Source: Oidiodendron maius Zn (Eukaryota > Ascomycota > Leotiomycetes > Myxotrichaceae). From it: a stretch of 64,000 nucleotides of DNA. The translations under genes and the position numbers were made by a program. This document shows positions 36,240 to 48,633 of the stretch, piece after piece; the first letter of the stretch is position 1; every line of letters begins with the position of its first letter. The stretch lies in NCBI GenBank assembly GCA_000827325.1, contig KN832908.1:39018-103017 (forward strand), in the 5' to 3' direction. Under the pieces are notes generated by a model that worked only from the letters and a program-made list of their open reading frames with translations, was not told the origin of the DNA and did no database searches.

Positions 36240-39200
36240 AAAGAATAAATACTTAAAGTATTAATAGATTTAGGAGTAATAGACAACTTTATTAATATAT
36301 AAACAGTTATATAAGGAAGGTATTAGACTTTAGAAAAGAAAGTATTATACTAACTACTCTTTATTAATAGAGGAGAAATCAGATCTAATAAAGAAATAGT
36401 AACTTATAAAACTAAGAAATTATTAATAACTATATTAAGAGAATATACTAAAAAGATTTAATTTGATATTATTACTATAGATACTTATAAGGTAATATTT
36501 AGTATACTTTAATTGTAATTTTATAACCCTTAAATCAACTAGATAAAGGAATATATTACTATAAACTAATATTAATATAGAAGCAATAGTATAGTATCTA
36601 AAGGAAAGATAGAACTTCTACTCTATAAATAGTTATATATAACTATTAAAGAGAAAGAGAACCTAGTCTAGGCCTTTATACTAAAGCAAATTCTAGTAGT
36701 ATATAAGGAATACAAGCTACTATTTCAAGAAGTATCTATAAATAAGATACTTTTAAAGTACTAGCTATAGGATTATAGGATATCTATTAAACCTAGAAAG
36801 ATATCTCCTTTTAGACTACTATACTAGATATTAGAAAAGGAGTTAAAGGTTCTTAAGAAATTTATTAATAAGAATCTAATAAAAGGATTTATATAACTAT
36901 CTATATTATTAGTAGTAAGTCTAGTTCTATTTATATTAAAAAAGAATAGTAACCTATAGCTATATATAGACTATAGATAGCTAAATAATATTACTATTAA
37001 GGATAGATATATACTACTACTAATTAATAAATTATATAATAAACTTTAAGGAACTAAATATTTTATAAGTCTTGATATATAAAGAGTATATTATATAATA
37101 AGAATAAAGGAGAGTAAGGAATAGAAAATAGTATTCTATATCTATTATAGCCTCTATAAGACTCTAGTTATATAGAAAGGACTAACTAATACCCCTATAA
37201 CCTATTAGCAAATAATTAATAACTGGCTATATAAATATCTTAATATCTTTATAGTTACTTACTTAGATAATATCCTTATATTCTCTAAAATACTAACTAA
37301 ATATATTAAATATATTAAGAAAGTACTAGATAAGATTAAGTAGATAAGACTACTAATTAAACTAGGAAAATACAAGTTTTATAAAAAGGAATTTAAGTTC
37401 CTAGAATATATTATTAAAGAAAATAAAATCTAGATAAATAAGGAAAAAGTAAAGGCTATCTTTAAATAGCTAGTTTTATAAACTATTAAGGAAGTATAAT
37501 CCTTTTTAGGATTTACTAACTTCTATTAATAGTTTATCTAGAATTACTTAAAGATAATAGTACCTTTAATAGGACTAATAAAAAAGGATTAGAAATTTAT
37601 ATAGGATAAAATAGTCTAAGAAGCCCTTAATATACTTAAGTATAAATTTATATAAGTACTAATACTTACTACCTTTAACCTAAAACAGAAAATTATTTTA
37701 GAAATAAATATATCTGACTTTACTATTAGAGCTTATCTAGGATAAATTAATAAGTAAAGAAAGTTAAGACTAGTTATATACTACTTATATAAACTATTAC
37801 TAGCTAAATTAAACTATAATATATATAATAAAGAATTATTAGTAATAGTTATTATATATAAATAGTAAAGAGTTTACTTTAAAGGATCTATATATTAGAT
37901 ATAGATCTAGATAGATTATAAGAACTTTACTTCCTTTACTATAACTAAGATTCTAAACTAAAGATAAGTCTAATAGTCTAAAGTATTATTAGTCTATAAC
38001 TTTATTATAGTATATAGGAAAGGATCAGAAAATACTAAAGCTAATACTCTAAACTAATAATAAGACTATACTAGAAAACCTATAGAGAGGCTCTAAATAA
38101 TATTAAAAGCTAATAATAAGAGTATAGAATATAACTATAAACTATTAGCTACTATTTCAGTTATAGAAGATATATAATTAGAGAAGATAATCAAGGGTAT
38201 ATATATAAAAGACAAAAATATATAAAGAGCTATAAAGGAACTAACTATAGACTTCCTAGTTAATTACTATAGTATATTATAATTTAAAAGGCTTATCTAT
38301 ATCCTAACTAGAATAAGATAGGACTTTATATAGAGGTAATATATACTCTTATATATAGATACTAAGGGATTATAAGAACTCTAAAGAGGCTAGTAAGGGA
38401 CTATTACTTCCTAGAGATAAGGAAAGAAGTTAAGAAAGTAGTAGAGAAATATATCTTATATAATAAAAGCAAGACAAATTAATATATACTCTATAGGTTA
38501 CTATAACTACTACTAATACTAGATAGAGTATAGAAATCTATTACCTTTAATTTTATTATTAAACTTCTACTATTAAAAGAACTAATAATCAAGGTTATCT
38601 ATAACTTAATATAGATAGTAATAGATAGATTAACCAAATATAAGTATTTTATACTATATAAAGAAAGTAGTAATACTCTAGAATTAGTATATATATTCCT
38701 AAGGATTATTCTTAGTTAATATAGACTACTAGAAGAAATAATCTTAGATAGAGATAAACTATTTATCTTAAAATTCTAGTAATCTCTTATAGTAAAACTA
38801 GAAGCAAACTATAAACTATTAATAGTATTCTACCTTTAAATAAATAGTCAAACAGAATAATTAAACTAAACCTTAAAGTAATATTTAAGAAACTATATTA
38901 ACTATAAATAAAACAATTAGATAGAATAGCTACTATTAGTATAGTTTATCTATAATAGTATAAAGAGTAAAGTAATAGAGACTTTACTCTTCTTTATTAA
39001 CTTTAGTTATAAACTAGAGACCTATAGATAGTCAAGAAAAGATAAAGAAAAAGTAGAACTATCTAGAGTATTTATAGATAAACTATAATAACTAAGGAAA
39101 TAACTTATAAAAGATATTATATTTAGTTAGTAATAAACTATAGTAAATACTAATAAAAAGTATAGTATAGGACTTCTACTAAAAGAGAGAGATAAAGTAT

Positions 39201-39422
39201 ACCTACTATAAAGGAATATTAAAACTAAATAACTAAGCAATAAGCTAGACTTCAAGAAACTAGAACTATTTAAAATTCTAGAGAAAGTTAAACTTATTAA
39301 TTATAAACTATAACTACCTAAAAACTCTAGACTCTACTCTATATTCTATATATCTCTACTAGAACTAGTAAAGAGAGATATACTAGTAGTAATATAAGCT
39401 AAACTCTAACTAGAAAACAATC
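36240..39422 (+). pseudogene. Gypsy-1 pol relic: protease, RT, RNase H, integrase
   Basis: Protease: LIDLGVIDNFINI at about 36,259-36,298 (family LIDSGAxxNFI). RT: LYIDYRQLNNITIKDRY near 36,960 and TYLDNILIFSK near 37,260 (YLDDILIFSK, one Asp to Asn), then SFLGFTNFYQQFI near 37,500 and RNase H start near 37,700. Integrase: VIDRLTKYKYFILYK near 38,620, ILSQYRLLEEIILDRDKLF near 38,710 and LQINSQTEQLNQTLKQYL near 38,835 (family HPQTNGQTERxNQ). The start of the C-terminal region, YKLQLPKNSRLYS near 39,305, leads to the break at 39,422. Pol would copy and integrate the element; this copy is inactive. Confidence 0.85.
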
Positions 39423-39427
39423 TAGAA

Positions 39428-42400
39428 TATTAAAAGGCTATAACTATAAAGTATAAGCAATAAGAGTAATATAAAGGAAGCAGGGCAAGAGCAAGGACCA
39501 AGGTATTCAGATTAACTAGAGTTATTCTATATCTTATAGCAGTTACTATACCTCTTTATATATACTCTATAGTATCTATTATATAATTAGTTCTCTTATA
39601 TAATATTAGGAATACTATAAGTATACTATTGCTTCAGAAGACAATATATTAGAAGATAATATATCTCCTAAAGAATATAATATAGTGTCTTTAGTTATAT
39701 ACTATATCTAATATTAGTTATACTGAAATATTCTTAATACTCCTACTTAGTCCTTATAGGATACAATTGAATCCTTACCCTTAGTAGTACTCTTACTTGC
39801 TTCTACTCCTACTAGTTATTAGCTCTATTAATTCCTTGAAGCAGAGGAATATAATTTAGCTAAATAGCTTGGTTATTCTATCTGTAATTATTTTAGTAGT
39901 AGGTATATATAAGATAGTAATCTTCTTCCTCTCCTTAAGATTCCAGATATAGTAGTATTAGGTATTAATATACTTTGATTGTTTATATAAGTAAGGGTTC
40001 TTTACTAGTGCTAGGGCTCCCTGGTTATCCTCTCTAATATAGACGTTATTAGGGTCTTTCCTAATATATTTAGGATATCCTATATCTCTAATCACTTGCC
40101 CTAGTTATACTACTTGTTTTATATATAGCAACATTATAATATACTTGAATTTAGTACTTGATATAGCTACTGACTTTTGCTTTCAACTTGTCTAGGATAT
40201 TAGCTCTCTATAAAGCATTATAATATATCTGGATATACTCTTATAGTTAGACTTATCTCCTGTCTAGTCAGTATCTAAGTAGACTATAAGGTTATTATCT
40301 AGTATATCTATTATATATATAATAAGCTTAGATTGTTTTATTAGGCTATATTGGATTTTCTAGTTAATTGTATACCTGATATATCTAAGGAGTTCTTTTA
40401 GACTATCGCTATAGTGCTCTACTAGGCCTTTCAGGTATTAGCTTAGTCTCCCTATACTAAATATAATATCAGGGTATATAAGGACTATCCTATATATTAT
40501 ACTTCCTATTACCTGCTAGTATTCAGTCTTGTTTATTATAGTGTCCTGTTCTAAGACTAGACAGATTTTATTATATCTATTTAATAGTATCTATTTTGTC
40601 TTGTAAGGGGCTTCTATAAACCTAAGGTAGTCTAGGATAGTCTAGAGGTAGTGTTCCTGGTCAATAAATAGCTCTCTTGTCTTCCAATTTCTTATAATAC
40701 AAATACCAAGAATCTTAGAAATCCTCTCTAGGTCCTTGATATTAAATCAGATAGAAAGCTTAGAGTAGAACTAGTCAATATTTGATATCTTTCTGGCTAT
40801 AGCTGTAATATCGTTAATATATAAGAGTAGGATTATACTATATTTAGTATATATATAGAGACAGGGATTAGCTAGACTCTAGATAAAGCTAATCTTAAGC
40901 AGGAAGTCCCTTGCTAGGAGGTTCTAGTCTTGGGTAGATTGCTTTAATCTATAAAGGCTCTACCTAGCCTGTAATATATATCTAGGCTTGACTATTACTT
41001 CTCTTAGTAGAGCAAGGTAGATTGTCTTCTATAGCTTTGACTTAGTGAATGTATTTTTAATATCAAATTAGTAGTATTCTAAGTCCTTAGCAGCTACAAT
41101 TGCTATAAATGCTTATAGTATATCTATCTATACTATTAAAGCGAAAGTTTTATTATAATCCTTACTCTATATTTATAAGAATCCTTTTACTATAAGTCTT
41201 GCCTTAAACTGTTTAACTAAGCTGTCTATATTTAGCTTAATTATAAAGACCTATTTAGTAAAGATAAGATTAGCCCTATCTGGATATATCTCTTATTCCT
41301 AAGTATTGTTTACCTCTAGTAATACAATCTCTTATTAGATAACTACCTACTATTATAATCTATATTATAGATTGTTTATTATATTGCTATATAACTAGGG
41401 AATCAGAATTATCTCTACTCCTACTAAGCCTAGTAGTATAACTTCCTCTAGGCCAATATCTATATTTTAAGCTATTACAAGCATAGCTTTAATAATCTTA
41501 GCCTATCTTTCCTCTAGTATATTATTAAGGTTAGGCTTCTGCTTCTGTATATTATAGTAATCTAGCTTAACAAGATCACTTGGCTAGATATAGGGTATAT
41601 TAGTATACCTAGAGTAGTTATCCTTAATCAGGGTAGTATCTAGTATACTCTGTTTAGGTAAGGTATTTTATAGAGTAACTAGTTTGCTAGGCTTAGTAAT
41701 AGACTCAGGGGATATTGCCTTTACTAGTACTAGAATAATTATATTAAAGTTGTTTAACTTTTCAGGTAGTAGAGAAGTCACTATCAGGACTAGTTCCTCT
41801 TTATCTACTAGCTTCCTTGGTTATCCAGCTATATTCTATAAGGGTAGTTTATTTGGAGTCCTCTATAGATTCAGGCTATAAATCCTTAAGTCTATAGTTC
41901 CCTCTTGGACTGACTTGTCCTAGTCTACTACTGCTGATTATATAGTATATCCCAGGTCTAGTATATATACCTTGAACTGTTTGGCTATAGTTTTAGAGTA
42001 TCCTATAAACATATATACTTGTCCCCTAGATATAAGCTTATCTACCCTGCTGCCTTTAGATAGTAACTTTAGGTCAATATATATATAGTATTTAGTGCTG
42101 AATATACAGATATAATCAGCTTTCTGGTTCTTTATACCTATATAAGCCTCTTCTAGTAAAAAGGTATAATCTAGAGTTAATAATCTAATCTCTCTAGGTA
42201 GTCTATTCTAGATATATATATATACTTCTACTGCTTTATTCTAGAACTCGATTAGTAGCTTAGTATCAATTAGTATAGCTTATATATCCCCCTTAGTAGT
42301 CTAGATAGCTCTCTCTACTAGTCCGTTTTGATTATACTAGTAGAGGGCTATTAGCTAGTAGACTACCTCCTCTATCTTTACCTAATCTTCTAAGAGTAAT

Positions 42401-45313
42401 TTAAGCTTAGCAGTATTATTAACCCTAACTCTAATCAGTTTTATCTAGGTTTCTTATTCTACTTTTATTTTCTACTAGTATAGTTTCAGGATAAGCTTAT
42501 CCTTTATTTTTGCTAGAATAACCTATTCCTTATAAGTAGTATTCTTGACTAGTATTCTAAAGTAGGAGTTTCCCTTTAGTATCTTTAGGAGTAGACTATA
42601 TATATTAATAGAAACAAGCTTAAGTATCTAGTCTTTCTAGGGGTTTAGTTGCTTACTGATCTAGTTCTATAGCTTAGCTAGCTTATATACTTTATATAGG
42701 CTCTTCTAGATATATCTAGAGATTATAATTTTATAGATATTACTAACCTTATATAGTTTCCTTAGCTTCTTAGGACTATAGTAGCTAAACTAACAATATA
42801 TTAGTTTATATTACTCTCTAATCTCTTTCTTAGATTTCTTCTTAAGCTATAGGCTAGTATTGTCTAATAAGCCAAGAGTATTAGACTTATTATTAGCCTT
42901 ATATCCTTAGTGATTATATACTAGCTTACTATTGGTTTCTCTTGCTAGTAAGGTCAAATAAAATAAAGTATAAGCTAGAGTAATTTCCTCTAGCAGCTAG
43001 ATTAAATTACCTTAAGTAGAGAAGGCTCTCTTATTAAACCCTTTCCTGATCTATAAGACAATATATATACTATTAGATATATCTACTCAAATAAGTATCT
43101 TATTGTTTTTCTTGAAGTATATTATCTTATTATTAAATAAACCAAGAATACCCTTCTAGAAGTAGATTTTCCAAGATAATATAAGATTAATATTAAAACA
43201 AGGAATATAAAGTATATCAGATAAAAGTATAGATCTATTAAAACTAATATATATCTTGATTATCCCTTTATATTCTGAATATAATTTCCTTCCTTTAACT
43301 TTAATAGTATACTAATAAATAGAAATCAGTAACCCTCTAAAAAGTTAAGTTTAGTTAGTTATATATAAAGAGGCACTAGTATCTAAAGCCTATTAGAATA
43401 GCTAGATCTTACTAATTGCTTCTTTTGAAATAGTAGCCACTTTAGTATTATCTTCTGATTCTTTAGTACTATCTAGCTTAGTAGATAAAGGCTTATTATT
43501 ATTGTCTAAAGTAGATAAAGAGTCCTAAGTATTATTTGTAATATATCCCCTTTAGAGTTTAGGTTTAAGGCTCCTTCTCTTTAGTTTTAAAGGGCCCCTC
43601 TACTTCCTATAGCTCTTATCCCTAATAGCTTAGCTTTTAGTTTTAAGTTTCTGGATAAATTTAAGTACTTCTTCCTTAAAGTTACAGTTCTAGGCAAAAT
43701 ACTTATTACTATACAGATAGTAGAGGACTAATTGTTTAGAGTATTATCTAGCTATTCTCTTTAGATAATTAGAATCAGTACTAGAGTCTTGATCTCTCTA
43801 TTATTGATATCTCTAGTTATTTCTAGCTATAAATGCCTTGCTAGAAGTAGCATTCTTTATCTATAATTTATACTTCTAGAGAATCTAGAGTTTTTCAGTT
43901 ATATCTAATCTATCCTAGGTATCTAAGGCTATATAGGTAATCAAGTAATCCTCTAGAAGTCCTTAAAGAAAGAACTTGAATAGGGTATCTTTAGTATATA
44001 CTAGTGCTAGTATAGGGTTAGCTGTAACAACCCTCCCTTCTAGCTCTATAAGCTTGATCCAAGTATCCTTAATTGACTTCCCTTCAGCTAGTATAAAATA
44101 TATAATCTTCTTTAGGTCCTTATATTATTCTTATAGTTTGATTATACTATACTTAGTATATAATATATCCTATTTATCCTTAATATCTAGAAGGGGTTTA
44201 ATAAAGGCTTAATCTAGTAGACTAATATAGATCGTGATTAAGTATAGAACCTTAGCTAAACCAGCTTGGTACTTTTCTCTCTTTTCTGTATTCTATTATA
44301 GTGTCTTTATCTTGATTTTTAGACTATTAATACCTTCTACAAGGTTATTAATTAGATCTAATATAGATAGTATAGAGGTAGGTATAAATTATCTGATCTA
44401 TATATAGTTACTTTTAGTCTGGCTAAGAATGAAGTTAAGCTCTTATCTAATAATATATAGGTTAAATAGCTGGAACCAGCTCCTCTAGTTCAGGCAGCTA
44501 AAGACAGGTACTAGTTGTTTCTAAGCAAGATACTCTAGATCAAAATCTATACTTCTAGGTTCCTGGTATTGAAATTAGCTAGAGTGTTTATAATAAATAA
44601 AGGAGTAGAATTTTCAGACTATTAAATAGTAGTCTATAGTTTCAATAATCTAGAAAGGGAATTTTTAGACTATCAAATAATAGTCTATAGTTTCAATAAC
44701 CTTATTATAATAGTTAGTTAGTTGAATTAATTTAGATTACTAGCTATAATCCCGTTTAAACTAGCAGTTATATCTAGCTTGTTTATAGTCTCTTCTACTT
44801 ATATCAAGCTACTATATCCAGTTGCTTGTTATAGACTCTTTCTATATATATCAAGCTGCTATATACTCTATTCTAGTTCAGAGGCTCCTATAATTGCCTT
44901 CTGTTCTACTGTCTATATAATAGGCTTATAGACTTCAATAGGCAATCAATCAATATATCCAATATAACTACTAATCTAAGGTAAAACCCAGGCTTATAAC
45001 CTATTAAAAGGCTATAACTATAAAGTATAAGCAATAAAAGCAATATAGAGGAAGCAGAGCAAGAGCAAGAATTAAGGTGTTCAGATTAACTAGAGTTATT
45101 CTATATCCTATAGCAGTTACTATACCTCTTTATATATACTCTATAGTATCTATTATATAATCAGTTCTCTTATATAATATTAGGAACACTATAGGTATAC
45201 TATTACTTCAGAAGATAATATATTAGAAGATAATATATCTCCTGAAGAATATAATATAGTATCTTTAGTTATATACTATATCTAACATTAGCTATACTGA
45301 AATATTCTCAATA
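39428..45313 (-). mobile_element. Copia LTR retrotransposon, 5,886 bp, inserted in Gypsy-1 chromodomain (TSD TAGAA)
   Basis: LTRs of 312 bp at 39,428-39,739 and 45,002-45,313, starting TATTAAAAGG and ending TCAATA (TG...CA mutated). TSD TAGAA at 39,423-39,427 and 45,314-45,318. The coding strand is minus. Adjacent to the 5' LTR (right-hand one) is GGTTATAAGCCTGGG, a plausible primer-binding site. The two LTRs differ mainly by transitions. Confidence 0.9.
39830..44600 (-). pseudogene. Copia gag-pol relic
   Basis: In minus-strand order: gag with a knuckle-like CYYC...C near 43,720-43,680; protease LDTSASLYITN near 43,400-43,370 (family LDTGASxHI); integrase LYQYNQNGLVERAIQTTKGD near 42,350-42,290 (family NGxxERxxRT) followed by NRLPREI; a long C-terminal integrase tail with SKGSRVDKLISRGQVYMFIG near 42,060-42,000; RT YINDI near 40,830-40,800 (family YVDDI, first Asp to Asn); RNase H DNQGALALVKNPYLYKQSKY near 40,035-39,975. 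The order protease-integrase-RT-RNase H defines Ty1/Copia. RIP stops break every domain. Confidence 0.85.
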
Positions 45314-45318
45314 TAGAA

Positions 45319-45480
45319 GAATATAAAATTAAGAGAATCCTAGATATAAGGATAACTATAAAAGATTAGTAAGAGTATTTAATTAAATAGAAAGGATATA
45401 GTTAAACAGATAATTTATAGAAACTAAAGGAAAATCTTAACTATCTAAAGCTTTTAAAGAAGTTTCTTTACTAATATTAA
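45319..45480 (+). pseudogene. Gypsy-1 chromodomain, distal part
   Basis: After the Copia insertion the Gypsy-1 frame resumes: EYKIKRILDIRITIK, EYLIK-KGYS and LKENLNYLKLLKKF, which is the chromodomain that tethers chromovirus-type integrases to chromatin. The first strand of the domain lies left of the Copia element, near 39,400. Confidence 0.75.
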
Positions 45481-46054
45481 TTAAGTTCTAGAAAGAAAGT
45501 AAGATAGATAAATCAGGATTAAAAGCTATATTAATAAAATCTAATAGATTACTTAAAAGACTACCTAATATATTAGTAGAACTAGCTAGAGTAAAGACTT
45601 AGTAATTAGTCTTTTCCTTCTTATATACTTTCTTTTCCTTTACTATATCTAACTTATCTATAGTTTTAAGACTATAATTAAGTATATTACTAGTATACCT
45701 CTAAAGGAATTTCTTTTATTAATATAACTAAGCAAGATAGTTAATAGCTTTATTTAGGGCTAACTAGGTCTTATAAAGAGAGTCTTTAGCTAGTATCTCT
45801 ATAGTATTAAGATAGAACTCTTTATACTTTATAGCCTCCTAATTACTAGTAGGAATACCCTTAACGTTATACTTCTTTCTAATATATATATACTTTAAAT
45901 AGTAGGAAGTATCTATTAGGAGAATTATATATTTCTTCTTATTCTTCTTATAAAAAGAGTAAGGCAATATTTTAATTCCTATATAAACTATATAATTTCC
46001 TAAAGTAAACTATTTATACTTCTTTTATTAAGAAGAGATAGATATATTAAAAAA
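45481..46054. other. Gypsy-1 3' untranslated part
   Basis: TA-rich sequence between the chromodomain and the composite insertion; no further domain recognised. It continues at 48,647-48,713 up to the purine-rich tract and the 3' LTR. Confidence 0.5.
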
Positions 46055-46633
46055 GAAGAAGGGCTATTATTATTAATACTCTGTTTAGCTATCTAGCTAT
46101 AGAACCTCTACTAGAAATATCATAAGGTAAACCGTGCCCCTTAGGGCTGGACGAAACCCTTATACATTAGTCCTTATATACACGAAGCATCTTCGCCTGG
46201 TCCTTGCTACTACTTAGCCAGTCTCACCGCCGACTATGTAATACCACCTAGAGCCTCTATAGCCCCCTTTCTTCCTCCTCCTCCTCCTAGTCCTGGATTG
46301 CTGTATACCTGCAGGCTTGCCGGAACTCAGGGAGGCGGCCGGTAGCTAGCAGCCACCTTACCACCATCCCTATACAGGCTGGGTCTACCATTGCTGCTAT
46401 AAAGTCGTGGGTAGTTCAAAGGGGGTGTAGTAGGAGGGCCCTCTAGAGCTCCTCTCTCTCTTGTTGTAGTTCTGGACAATAGAGGACTATATAGGCTGGC
46501 GTTTCCCCTATAATGCTGCAGCGACAGAGTGGCGTGTTCACTTCTAGGACCCTTCGCTAGAACAGGAATGCTCGGAGCCCTATCTTGCCTATACGGATCT
46601 GTATAAGAAGGGAGCTTTCATGCTTCTTGAGGC

Positions 46634-47425
46634 CCTCTGAAATCCTACAGCTGAATCCTTCATTGGCCCCTTAAGCAGCTTCTGGTATATAACTACAACC
46701 TCGAAGTTACTCAAGGGTGACTGTCTGCACTTTGTGCTTTCAATACCCTTAGGGCTTGTCCCCCCTAGGTGTACCCTGTACCTAGAGGGTTAAGGAGCTG
46801 TAGTCAGGGACTAGCCAGTCCCTAGCGGTGCCGCAAGCCAACTGCTCTAAACAGTCGAATTCAAAGGTTTACACCTTAAACAGGCTGCAGGAGGCATACC
46901 AGTAAGGTAGCAGCTAGGACAACACTACAGCTGGCTTTTTAGAGCCAGGGGCCCGAGTGCGATTCGGGTAGCTGTAACCTTGAAGGTTCCTCCCTATTAG
47001 TCTACTGACACGTGTATACTATCCTCTCGAGCCAGTGTAATGTCTTATCAGTCACATATACACTGCTACAGCCTACCAGGGACCTAGGCGCGACCCTAGG
47101 GCCTGACTTCCCGTTACCTAGAGCTGTCTCCAGCAAAAGGCCGACCGTGTCTTGCAGGAGGAGACACGTTTTAGCAGCTGCCACGCCGGTACAACTGTAT
47201 ACACTCCTCCTACTAACCTATACCGCTTCCCCTATATGTATCCAGTATACAGTACGCTATGTCCCAGCAACATGACCTCGAAGGTAGGTTAGGCACTCTA
47301 CATGCCTCTTACACGAGGTTCCCTATATAGGTCTGCTAGACTGCCACCTGTAACCCTTTGGTCTTAACGAGTCGTCCTTGGACCTATATAGGGGTTAACA
47401 ACTTCCATTATATAAGGAGGAACAC
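46634..47425 (-). repeat. Tandem unit 1 of composite D (792 bp)
   Basis: Same length as unit 2, with no indels seen over the stretches compared. Differences are transitions only. It contains palindromic tracts such as CCTAGGTGTACCCTGTACCTAG near 46,765 and a 60-codon minus frame (47,184-47,002). Confidence 0.85.
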
Positions 47426-48217
47426 CCTCTGAAATCCTACAGCTGAATCCTTCATTGGCCCCTTGAGCAGCTTCTGGTATATAACTGCAACCTCGAAGTT
47501 ACTTAAGGGTGACTGTCTGTACTTTGTGCTTTCAATACCCTTAGGGCTTGTCCCCCCTAGGTGTACCCTGTACCTAGAGGGTTAAGGAGCCGTAGTCAGG
47601 GACTGGCCAGTCCCTAGCGGTACCGCAAGCCAACTGCTCTAAACGGTCGAATTCAAAGGTTTATACCTTAAGCAGGCTGCAGGAGGCATACCAGTAAGGT
47701 AGCAGCTAGGACGACACTATAGCTGGCTTTTTAGAGCCAGGGGCCCGAGTGCAATTCGGGTAGCTATAACCTTGAAGGTTCCTCTCTATTAGTCTACCAA
47801 CATATATATACTGTCCTCTCAAGCCAGTATAATGTCTCATTAGTTATATATATACTGCTACAGCCTACCAGGGACCTAGACGCGACCCTAGGGCCTGACT
47901 TCCCGTTACCTAGAGCTGTCTCCAGCAAAAGACCGACCGTGTCTTGCAGGAGGAGACACGTTTTAGTAGCTGCCACACCAGTATAACTGCATACACTCCT
48001 CCTACTAACCTATACCGCTTCCCCTATATATATCTAGTATACAGTATACTATATCCCAGTAATATAACCTTGAAGGTAGGTTAGGCGCTCTATATACCTC
48101 TCATGCGAGGTTCCCTATATAGGTCTGCTAGACTGCCACCTGTAACCCTTTAGTCTTAACAAGTCGTCCTTGGATCTATATAGGGGTTAACAACTTCTAT
48201 TATATAAGGAGGAACAC
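47426..48217 (-). repeat. Tandem unit 2 of composite D (792 bp)
   Basis: Direct copy of unit 1. Its right half is more TA-converted (for example CACGTGTATACTAT in unit 1 is CATATATATACTGT here). The 60-codon minus frame is also open (47,976-47,794) with a few substitutions. Confidence 0.85.
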
Positions 48218-48633
48218 TTAAGGATCTTCCAAGCCCTCGAGTCGTGCCAGGGAGTAAACTGCAACCCTGATACGATTACTCAGAGCCAGACAGTATTAAG
48301 GGTATCCTGTCCCTACTATAGTATATAGTAGGGTCAGATGGTTATTGTAAGCCATCTCCCTCTTATACAATCAATTGACTAGCAGGTAGTACAATAGTTC
48401 GAGTCGTGGTCGATTTGATATATATATTATATTATAGTTATAGTCGTATACAATTCTTGACCAGAATCACAACAAAACCACATTTCGCACCCTCAGCGAC
48501 TATACAGCAGGTATACGGCACTGTAGCCCCTCGGACTCGATAGACTGAAGAGTTAAATATCATATCCTCGATTTTTGCAATGTCCAGCACCCTTTTCAGG
48601 GCGATTCTGATGGCTGTTCACCGGAGAGGTTTT
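48218..48633 (-). other. Unique leader of composite D
   Basis: Unrelated to any other sequence in the window and of normal composition. On the plus strand it holds a tRNA B-box-like GTTCGAGTC (48,401-48,409) and about 60 bp upstream an A-box-like AGGGTCAGATGG. That orientation is opposite to the LINE tail, so a SINE-type promoter is not demonstrated. Confidence 0.55.

Larger units (their letters stand above)
46068..48633 (-). mobile_element. Composite retroelement D: LINE 3' end fused to tandem repeats and a foreign leader (13 bp TSD)
   Basis: The whole block is bounded by GAAGAAGGGCTAT (46,055-46,067 and 48,634-48,646), so it inserted once. Read on the minus strand, it has a ~415 bp leader (48,633-48,218), two 792 bp tandem units (48,217-47,426 and 47,425-46,634), then the last ~565 bp of the LINE including the CCHC-like C-terminus (CRCSIIGETPAYIVLYC) and the (AAT)n tail. 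The LINE match stops sharply at about 46,636, inside a continuous LINE region in copies B and C. It encodes no RT and must have been mobilised in trans by the LINE machinery. Its GC content is far higher than its surroundings, so it is relatively young or mildly RIP-affected. Confidence 0.85.

Noticed and set aside
41684-41881. Plus-strand ORF inside the Copia element
   Set aside because: Copia codes on the minus strand; this is a shadow frame created by RIP-biased composition.
43976-44212. Plus-strand ORF in Copia gag region
   Set aside because: Antisense shadow of Copia gag.
46634-48217. Tandem repeats as rDNA spacer or CRISPR-like array
   Set aside because: Only two long units, no rRNA sequence nearby, eukaryotic context, and the units lie inside a single retroelement insertion.
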